Shown: piece by piece, positions 56,057-64,000 of the stretch
Layout: every line of letters begins with the position of its first letter
Position numbering within the stretch: the stretch's first letter is position 1
Origin: Lotus japonicus
Lineage: Eukaryota > Streptophyta > Magnoliopsida > Fabales > Fabaceae
Length of the DNA: 64,000 nucleotides
NCBI RefSeq assembly: GCF_012489685.1
Contig: NC_080046.1
Location: 39,395,176-39,459,175 of the forward strand
Direction of reading: 5' to 3'
Position numbers and translations under genes: made by a program
Notes under the pieces: model-generated
What the model was told of the DNA's origin: nothing
The model's database searches: none
What the model saw: the letters and a program-made list of their open reading frames with translations, nothing else

Positions 56057-59000
56057 TGTAACACCCCGATTTCGGTGGCGTCACTTTAGTAACCAAAGAA
56101 ATAACTTAAGCGGAAAAACGTGAATTATTTTTTTTTTGATAATGTAAGTTAAGACAGAAAGAGATGAAACTCTAAAACGAAGATAACAGAACTAATATAC
56201 AATATGATTACAGCCCCCACTGTAAGTTGTAAACCACGTCACGAGTAAACCTCCAGTGACGGAAAGTAAAAGAGAGTAACGCCCGTAGGCAAAAGTACAA
56301 ACCAAGGTAAAAATACTGTGTCCGCAACACTAAACCTCAAAATCTGAGAACAAGTTGGCCCAGCGGCCTAAGAAAAGACCCCCTAAATCCAACCAGCTCT
56401 CTGTGATCTCCATAGGAAACCACACAAAAAGCTACCGGTAGGAAACTACCCTGTCCCCAAAACTGAAGCATGACGGTCAGAGCATCGACACTACTCCTAC
56501 ACTAATCCCATCTCGAGTAAGTCGCTCGGTGGCCAGCGGGGTCGACCACCCCTGAACCGTAGTCCTCCTGATCAAGCTTCTTCAACCTAGTTTCCCCTGA
56601 AGGGTGAACCATCGTGAACCGGTCCGCCATACTCAACTGACAATGGCGTAGTCCGCCCAAACACACACAGAAGACGCGAGGGTCAACTCCAAAGAATTAT
56701 ATAAATAATAAAACCAGATATATAGGGTAATAATTACTTAGCCTCTCAGGCTTATACGTTTAGGGATAACATCCTAGGGTTGCATATATCACAATGAATA
56801 TAAAGATAATAACAACAATTAGCATGCCTCAAGTAGGATAAACAGGTACCAATCACACTCAGCAACTAAGTCAGCATGTATGTTGCATGAAATGCAATGC
56901 TGGGTAACAAAATGCATTCCGGAAGAAGGATGGACACCATCGAGTCAGCCCTAACACCGGCCAAAGTGGGACCATTCCGCTCGGGCGTCTCTTACACCAC
57001 ACAAAAGTAGTCAGATCAGCAGTGAACCCGTAGGTCTGCCATTCCGTCTGCTACTGAGGACCACCGTAGTGTCCTAAATATGGAAATCCGGGTCTTATGA
57101 CCATTTTGGAATCCACCGAGGTCCGGTAATCCGCCGTGTATTAACCTCAAAATGAGTGCATGAATGCAAGTGATTAGCCAAACAACGTCTCCGACCTCAC
57201 TCGACACGTCGTCACGTGTTCTAGCTAACTTATTGTCTCTAAAAAAACCTACCCTAAGGCAAACGTCGATTCTGCGACAAAATGAATTAATCAAAAGAAG
57301 AAGAAGATACTTTGGAACTCATGGTTCCCGGCTAAACTTTAGATAGCCAATCAATAAACTGCTCATCGAGCGAAAAGGTACCGAAGTACTTGGAAACTTA
57401 TAGTCTCCGGCTAAACTTTAGATAGCCAAACATTAAACTGCTCATCGAGCGAAAAAGTATAAGCATACTCGGAAACTTGTAAGTTTCCTCAAGACTTGGA
57501 CTCGACGACACTTCTCATATTTCCCAAACTAATATTCAGGCTCTAAGCTCTTATCTAAGGGTATCATTATTGTTCAAAGGATTTAGAAATTGATTAATGT
57601 CTTATGAGTTTTCCGTGATAAAATAGTTTTCATTTTAATCTTATAATACTTCCTAAGAGTTTTTAGAGATCCCATAATCTCAAATAATTCCCTGAGAAGG
57701 TCTCGATCCATTAAAACATAACAAGGTCCGAACTCCGTTCGTCCTTTAAAACTCTCTCAAAATCTCATAAAAATTCGGCATGACTTGCCCGTAATCCTCA
57801 CTTTCCAGAAACATAGGCACGAGTGGAATAGCATCAATGAACCAGCTCAACCAATAGGCATAAACAGCATATTCCAACACATCCTAAGTTAACCATGTAG
57901 CACATAGCATGTGAATCATTTAGCACACAGTATCATGGCATCAAGTACTCAACAAGTTCGGCCGAAGCCTCAGAAATCATTTCAGACATTTAGCAATTAG
58001 GTGCATAACACATAAATCAAGTCGAATTTCATCGACACCTAAAGCATTATCTAGTAATTCAGAGAGTAGCCCTCACCTGTAACTCCTCCAGCGTTTTCCT
58101 CACAACCTCCTTCACGTTCCTCGCCTTGATCTCCAGGAAACTCCTCAAAAGAACCTTAAGCCAAAATCACAGAAATCAACACATTGAGTCAGAAACTCAG
58201 CAAGCAATAAGTCCTAGGGTTACACGGTACATTACAAACTCTGTGGTACGACAATCTAACGCGTTAAGACAAGTTTTCGAAAAAGTCGGATTTCCTCCCC
58301 CCTTGGTATAGCTCTCGGCCACTTTCCTTAATTGGGAGGGTCGATTTTTCTTCGATCAAACTTGGTTCCTAGGTTAACATAAGCCGTAACTAAGACGGTT
58401 CTAAGCTCGGAAAAATTTTCGGATCGAAAACTGATATAGGGGCAGTTTGGTCATTATTTTTAGCTCAGAATTTCAAAATTGGATTTTTGAAAAACAAATT
58501 GGATGGGGACGTCCACAACGACGTTTATGACGACAAATCCTACTAGCACTAAGCCAAGTCGATAGATTAGAGCGTAAAGGTTGCGACTTTGCCGAAAAAT
58601 GGGTATTTAGGGTAGAAATTGATCCCGGCGGCATTTCGTCGACATTTGACAAAATCTAATCCGCAGAACACGCTCAGGAGCATGCAGGGAAGAAGTTTAG
58701 ACGCTGAAATCAGCTGATTTGAACAGTTTTTCAAAAACCTCAAAATTTTGAACTCAGAAAGTCGCAGGAGAAATGGACAGAAACGACGATTCGAAGGAGA
58801 GTATAGATTACCTACCTCGAGGTCTTCGATTAGTGACGATCGGTGAAGCAAACGGGCAAGAAACGACGAAGATCTGGATCTCTCTCTCTCTCTAGGAACT
58901 CGCGGTTTTGGGGGTGGGGAAAATGGGTTTTTTTGCAAAAAATCTAATTTTTCAAGCTATTTATAGGTTTTGGAAAAAACGGAAAAATGATTTTTTTGCG

Positions 59001-59638
59001 ATTCCGATTTTTCCTGCGCGTTCCTCTGCGCATTCTAAGATAGGTTCTGGCGACAGAATTCCAGAACTCAAAACAGGATTCTTGGAATTAAACCAAAAGA
59101 TCCAAAATCGGCATAAGTCGGTGTAAGTCGGTTTATCCCGAAAAACTACTTTTTGCAGTGATCGTCGGATGAGAAAACTTCCTTCTGAAGAAAGATTAGG
59201 AATGATGAGAGAAATAGGAGTACGCGGGTGGAATCTTCATTTGCAGCTCCGAATAGAAAAAATCTTCATCGTCTGCCGATCTTAGGTTTCTCGAACTATC
59301 AGGGATTCCGTTTCGGCAAACTTCCGAGAATTGGAATTTGACGTTCGTACTTTCCAGGATTTCGCATCGAAATGGTTGTTTAAGGACGGAAAAGAGAAGT
59401 TCTAACATTTCTCTGAGGATTTTTGGAATTAGTTTCCATCGTGTCCTAAAGCGTAAATTAACTATTCACTAATACCTTTGACCTAGGATTAAGCGTATGT
59501 TAGTCGTGCTATAACTCTTTCGGTTTTTCGATAAATTCTTGGACTTTTCCTGAACCTCTTTCCTTCCCAAATTTATCTTAATCAAATAACTCTTTTATTT
59601 TATTCACTTATCCAAAGCGTTAAAACTTGGGCCTTACA
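56057..59638 (-). repeat. TekB 3' LTR (3582 bp)
   Basis: On the minus strand it begins TGTAAGGCCCAAG and ends CGGGGTGTTACA, like TekA. TATAAATA on the minus strand at about 58958-58965. A tandem repeat of period 79 (CCGGCTAAACTTTAGATAGC at 57328 and 57407) lies within it. The 65 bases visible of the 5' LTR are identical. Confidence 0.93.
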
Positions 59639-59652
59639 TTACTACCCTCCAA
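59639..59652 (-). other. TekB polypurine tract
   Basis: The minus strand reads TTTTGGAGGGTAGTAA directly before the 3' LTR, same as TekA. Confidence 0.7.
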
Positions 59653-59675
59653 AAAGAAAGTTTCGACCTCGAAAC

Positions 59676-61073
59676 TTAAGGGTCAGTAAAAAGTTCTGGA
59701 TACTGTTCCTTGATCTTTTCCTTCAGCTCCCACGTTGCATCGCCGGTGTCCTTGTTCCAAATAACCTTCACTAACTCGATCTCTTTTCCCCTCAACTGCT
59801 TTATCCTTGTGTCACCAATGCTGATTGGCGGTGTCTCGAAAGACAAGTTATCCTTCAACTCAATGTCATCCAACTCGATGACGTGCGTCGGGTCAGCAAT
59901 ATACTTCCGCAGTTGTGTCGCATGGAATACATCGTGAATGTTTGATAGAAAAGGCGGTAGTGCGATCTGATAAACTACCGGTCCTACACGACGAGTAATC
60001 TGATAAGGTCCAATGAACTTTGGCGTAAGCTTTCTTGATTTGATTGCTCGACCAACTCCTGTAGTCTGAGTAACTCGCAGAAACACATGATCTCCCTCTT
60101 CAAATTCCAGGGTTCTGCGCCTTTGATCTGCATAGCTCTTCTGTCTACCCTGAGAAGCCTTCATCTTCTCTCTGATCTGTTTAATCTTCTCAGTCATCTG
60201 TTGCAGAAGTTCCGGTCCTACTAACAAATTCTCTCCATCTTGATACCAACATAAAGGTGTTCTACACTTGCGGCCATACAAAGCCTCATACGGTGCCATA
60301 CCTATGGTCGTATGAAAACTGTTGTTATATGTGAACTCAATCAGTGGCAATAGGGTATCCCAACTGCCCTTGTTGTCTAACACGCAAGCTCGTAGCAAAT
60401 CCTCCAATGATTGGATAGTTCTCTCAGTTTGCCCATCAGTCTGTGGATGATAAGCAGAACTTAATCTCAGCCTCGTTCCCAAAGCATTATGAAGAGCTCC
60501 CCACAAATGTGAAGTAAACTTCGGGTCTCTATCGGAAACGATACTTGTTGGCACTCCATGAAGTCGCACAATCTCAGCTATATAAATCTCTGATAGCTTA
60601 TCCACGTTGTACGTAGTTCTCACAGGTATGAAATGAGCCGACTTAGTCAATCGATCCACGACTACCCAAATCGAATCATATCCCTTTTGAGTTCTTGGCA
60701 ACGCTACGACAAAATCGATCGATATGCTATCCCATTTCCATTGAGGTACATCCAAGCTCTGTAGCATACCTGAAGATTTCTGATGTTCCACCTTCGCCTT
60801 CTGACAGATTAAACATGCAGCTACATATCCTGCCACTTGTCTCTTCATCCCTGGCCACCAAAAATTCACCTTCAAGTCCTGATACATCTTTTTCCTTCCA
60901 GGGTGAATGCTCAACTTGCTTTTGTGACCTTCGTCCATAATCAACCTCCTTAAGTCAGGGTTGTTAGGTACGCACACTCTATCCTTGCATCGCAGGATAT
61001 TGTCACTCCCTACCTTGAATTCCGGGTCCTTACTTTGAATTACTAAATTCTTATTTTCCGAGTAAAAATTCAT
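59676..61073 (-). pseudogene. pol: TekB integrase with chromodomain
   Basis: 465 open codons on the minus strand. Zinc region H..H..C..C (EGHKSKLSIHPGRKKM ... CLICQKAKVEHQ), catalytic D (WDSISIDFVVALP), D (IVSDRDPKFTS) and E (GQTERTIQSLEDLL), then HDVFHATQLRKYI and a C-terminal chromodomain (RGKEIELVKVIWNKDTGDAT, WELKEKIKEQYPELF). The chromodomain directs insertion to chromatin in this lineage. The domain itself looks intact, but the upstream frame is shifted and has stops, and RT is missing, so I treat it as part of a broken pol. Confidence 0.85.
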
Positions 61074-61362
61074 CTTGTAACTGTTGGTCTCGGATTTCTT
61101 CCATCAATCCATTGGTGATCTTGATCGTCCCAAACTTCAGTTCTCCCTCAGATGCTCTCACATCTAAGCTCAAATCTCAAAATTGTTCCAGCAGTTGCAG
61201 CTCCTTAACCATCATTGATGAGATATGCATCTTCCTGCTCAATGCATCAGTAACGACATTAGCCTTTCCAGGATGGTATTGTAAGGTAAAATCGTAATCC
61301 TTGAGAAATTCCATCCAGCGTCGTTGTCTCATGTTCAACTCCTTCTGGTCAAACAAGTACTT
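61074..61362 (-). pseudogene. pol: TekB RNase H C-terminal fragment
   Basis: The minus-strand frame [20 protein letters not shown] ... [20 protein letters not shown] is the end of Ty3/gypsy RNase H, followed by a stop (about 61180) and a frame change before the integrase ORF. It starts abruptly at about 61362 next to a decayed integrase-end motif. Confidence 0.75.
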
Positions 61363-62816
61363 TAAGCTCTATGTCGTCCTGCTCGACCACTCGTGTCGGT
61401 TCTATGTTGGAAATAACATTGGTTGACGCTACGTGCAATTGCACAACCTTAACCACTTGATCCTTTACTTTTGTTCGTCCAAAAATTCTGCTTAAAATCA
61501 GTACACCTCTGGCATTCCAAAGTGAATGTTCAACCTGTCCTCGTGATCTCCACTCATGATTCAAAACTTAACTCGATCGCTCTATAACTCATAGACGAAC
61601 TATTCCCTTGGAATCTACTAGTCCATTAACGTCGATTCCAACTTCGTAACTATCCTCATTCGCACCATGAGATCAATCTTCTACTTAGTCATCACTCAAG
61701 TAAAACTCAACGTGAGTCTTAATACCTTGTGCATCGCTAGACCCAATCCCTTTTAACATCCATTCATCAGCGACTTATAAGCTAATCACCATCTTAATAT
61801 CTTACAATCCATTATTGTCATCTCCCCTTTTTCGAGACTTCCCTTACTTGAACCATAAAACCAACCTTCACTTATTCACAACCCACTTTACAATTACCTA
61901 AAATCCTTAACACTTCCCCCAAATCCGAACTTATTCCCTAGAAGATCAAACCAGAGCTGTACCTCAGGAAACTTAACTAGTCATTTTATCATCCGATCCC
62001 TCAACATTCGGAGGTTTAACTACAATCATTAATGCCAACACCACTAAATCTCTGATTCGAACATGATTTTCACCTCCCAAGGTCAATCTTAACCCTTAAA
62101 TCCTCACTTAACTTAGTGAAATTCAATTGCTAACCCCAGCATGCAATATCGGAATCCATAACAAAGTTCCATTCACTCTTAGACTCTAAGAAATTTGTCC
62201 ACCTATAACAACCTCAAGTATTTATCTTAATACTAACTCTTTATTTCCGTAACTAGATTGTCCTCCCATCAATCCGATACTTAGTCTCTCGATCAAAACC
62301 CAACAAACCTTGAGTCCTACGCACTTAAGACAAGAATTCATAGACTTAAAACCTAAACTTTCACCACGTTTGGACCTCAAATGTCCTTTAATTCTTCAAT
62401 ACTTCTTAAATGAATATCCATTTCTTAAACTATAACTCCTCCCCAAAGGAGATCAACTACTTAACAAGAACTTTACTTCCCAACTCAACTAATCCTCGAT
62501 CCAATCAAATTAATCTTACCAATCCATCTATCAAAGTCCATTGCCAGTTCTGATTCCGAATATCACCCCCTCAATATTAAGTTGATCAGGCCTAATACAT
62601 CGAAGGTGAAGATTTAGAAAAACCCACTGGAACAGTCGATGAGTTCCTAACATCCAGTAGTCACAGAGATCTTGATATTAAATCCTCAATGATGCCGCTA
62701 CGGAACTACACACTCTCGACACCATACATATACTATCCATACGGAATCTCTCTGAGATTCATCCTTCAGCTTCTAGCTTCTTGTTAAACGCATCGGTGCA
62801 AGACTACTTTCTAGGC
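61363..62816 (-). pseudogene. TekB decayed, shortened pol region
   Basis: No ORF of note except a short frame at 61349-61564 (QVEHSLWNARGVLILS ... [10 protein letters not shown]) that recalls integrase zinc region and integrase C-terminus fused together. The part next to gag (62600-62900) matches TekA 43100-43420 closely by eye, including the run GTGTAGTTCCGTAGCG on the minus strand. This is the non-autonomous signature shared with TekA. Confidence 0.7.
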
Positions 62817-63737
62817 TTAACGTGTTATTCTGAACCTCGTGTAACTTCTATAGTTTAAACACGAGCAATGGTCAAATAAAGTATTATTAGGCGTAATAAC
62901 TATAAAGTCAATGCTTAAACAATTTAAGTAAAATTGGTGCGTCGCATGTGCTACGAGAGTAATGGAGCGTATTATACTAGAATGAGAAGGAATAGTTAGA
63001 AGGTTACCATCGTTTGTGCGCTCTCCTCTGACTAGTCCGTCAGCTCCCTCGCCGCACGAGACATAGACTCCTCCCCGTGCAGCAGGATGTCTTCCTCTTA
63101 CCGTAGGCACAGATGGCTCAACCCTGGTTACATTGCAATCCTTGGCTTGATGCCCCGGGCGATTGCAGTTAAAACATAGAGGTCTCCCGTCTGGACACTT
63201 GTTAGAGTGGTGCCCCACCTTCTTGCACCTGTAACACGTTACTTGCTTCCTCGCCCCTTTAGATATGGCAGGAAGTTTACCCTTCATCTTGTTGTCAGAC
63301 GGTCCCGCTTGGAACGTCCTACAGTTCACGGCCAAATGTCCACGTTGTTTGCACTTGAAGCATTGTGGTCCAGTCACTGAGCACTGAAAGGCGTAGTGTC
63401 CAAGTCTCCCACAACGGTAGCATGTCACAGCCTCCTGGAAATTAGTTGCGGTCGTTAACTTGCGTGATCCTTGGGTAGGGTCTCTTCCCTCGGGATGCTG
63501 GTATGGCTTCCACTGCCGGTACTCCTGTGGATCTGACCTCACTGGTCCTCCAGCTCCAGCTCGATCCAATCCACTATGCTGGTACTTGGACGCCTCGATT
63601 AGCGGTTGAGGTCGTTCACGTGCAGCCTCCTCAGCGCGTCTGTAAGCGTCCTCAGCAGCCTGATTCATCATTGCCTCAATCATGGTAGCTATTGCCTTTG
63701 CCATCCTGTCAGGGCTTACCATCCTATGCTTAGTCAA
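62817..63737 (-). CDS. gag: TekB gag derivative: core deleted, four zinc knuckles
   Basis: 306 codons from ATG 63737 (MTKHRMVSPDRMAKAIATMI). After about residue 50 the capsid core seen in TekA (FRDAFLEKYFP) is missing; the frame jumps to GLDRAGAGGPVRSDPQ. Four CCHC knuckles follow: CYRCGRLGHYAFQC, CFKCKQRGHLAVNC, CYRCKKVGHHSNKC, CFNCNRPGHQAKDC. The end runs GEGADGLVRGERTNDGN and LTIPSHSSIIRSI, a decayed protease. It could make a small RNA-binding protein but not a capsid. Confidence 0.75.
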   Translation of the reverse strand: MTKHRMVSPDRMAKAIATMIEAMMNQAAEDAYRRAEEAARERPQPLIEASKYQHSGLDRAGAGGPVRSDPQEYRQWKPYQHPEGRDPTQGSRKLTTATNFQEAVTCYRCGRLGHYAFQCSVTGPQCFKCKQRGHLAVNCRTFQAGPSDNKMKGKLPAISKGARKQVTCYRCKKVGHHSNKCPDGRPLCFNCNRPGHQAKDCNVTRVEPSVPTVRGRHPAARGGVYVSCGEGADGLVRGERTNDGNLLTIPSHSSIIRSITLVAHATHQFYLNCLSIDFIVITPNNTLFDHCSCLNYRSYTRFRITR

Positions 63738-63919
63738 ACAAACAGTTAGTACTCATCATCGGATAGCATCTAACATACTATACAATATGATCAAGCAATA
63801 ACTTCAATCAATTCTAAGCGAGAAATCGCTTGGCAGACAATCAATTTTTACTCTTTGCAGAGTCACACAACCTAGCACAGAAGACCTAGTCCCCAAAGAC
63901 TCCCGAAAGACTCGACTAA
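63738..63919 (-). other. TekB leader between PBS and gag
   Basis: About 180 bp with no ORF; on the minus strand it matches the TekA leader (32824-33020), including the ATTGATTGAAGTTATTGCTT stretch. Confidence 0.6.
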
Positions 63920-63931
63920 GCTCTGATACCA
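63920..63931 (-). other. TekB primer-binding site (initiator tRNA-Met)
   Basis: The minus strand reads TGGTATCAGAGC four bases after the LTR end. Confidence 0.88.
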
Positions 63932-63935
63932 CAAA

Positions 63936-64000
63936 TGTAACACCCCGATTTCGGTGGCGTCACTTTAGTAACCAAAGAAATAACTTAAGCGGAAAAACGT
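63936..64000 (-). repeat. TekB 5' LTR, 3' end only
   Basis: The 65 bases to the window edge are identical to the first 65 bases of 56057-59638 (the LTR end in minus orientation). Confidence 0.93.

Larger units (their letters stand above)
56057..64000 (-). mobile_element. TekB: chromovirus (Tekay-like), minus strand, 5' LTR mostly outside window
   Basis: Read on the minus strand: 5' LTR (from 63936 outward), PBS, gag, decayed pol, RNase H end with integrase and chromodomain, purine tract, 3' LTR to 56057. The internal region is about 4.3 kb. The LTR ends (TGTAACACCCCG in plus orientation) and gag/pol remains match TekA, but it is a distinct, diverged copy with rearranged internal parts. Inserted in the 3' region of SireA2. 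Confidence 0.92.

Noticed and set aside
58567..58938. 123-codon minus ORF in the TekB LTR
   Set aside because: It lies in U3/R-like sequence around the promoter, has no known domain, and the TekA LTR lacks an equivalent.
1..64000. Host genes, tRNA or rRNA genes, CRISPR arrays, bacterial-type operons
   Set aside because: All long ORFs match retrotransposon genes. The tRNA-like matches are only primer-binding sites, and repeats are LTRs or short tandem duplications.

Overview
The window is plant repeat DNA. Every stretch I can identify belongs to an LTR retrotransposon, and I find no host gene, tRNA, rRNA or CRISPR array. Sirevirus-type Ty1/copia elements with an envelope-like gene, chromodomain (Tekay-like) Ty3/gypsy elements with LTRs over 3 kb, and a dual-RNase-H Tat element point to a flowering plant. 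The style of the elements suggests a legume, but that is inference from family resemblance only.

Layout. SireA1 (Sirevirus, +) fills 1-10621, with its 5' end outside the window, and ends in an LTR at 9414-10621. It abuts the 3' part of a decayed minus-strand Tat element at 10622-19892. At 19893 the Tat element is broken by SireA2 (+, same family as SireA1). SireA2 is split twice: SireB (a second Sirevirus family, 24156-49774) lies in its pol gene, and TekB (minus-strand chromovirus, 56057 to beyond the window) lies in its 3' region. SireB is itself split in RNase H by TekA (chromovirus, 29693-46134). TekA is split in gag by SireA3 (34016-42970), the youngest copy. Exact 5-bp target-site duplications support three of the joins: TAAAT for SireB, CATGA for TekA and GTGAA for SireA3. 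This gives five levels: Tat > SireA2 > SireB > TekA > SireA3. By hand alignment the LTR pairs differ at about 10/874, 7/1440 and 1/1217 positions for SireB, TekA and SireA3, which agrees with the nesting order.

Genes. Each SireA copy has gag and pol in overlapping frames (+1), then (except in SireA3) an envelope-like gene. All three also carry, on the opposite strand near the 3' end, a roughly 130-codon coiled-coil ORF behind its own TATA box. SireA3 has open gag and pol frames but has lost the envelope-like gene. TekA and TekB share a shrunken, decayed pol region, so they look like members of a non-autonomous subfamily. TekB additionally gained an RNase H end-integrase-chromodomain block, apparently by recombination with an autonomous relative. 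The Tat element has protease, RT, two RNase H domains and integrase, followed by a further sense ORF and a repeat-rich 3' region.

The strongest candidate for something little described is the conserved antisense gene of the SireA family.
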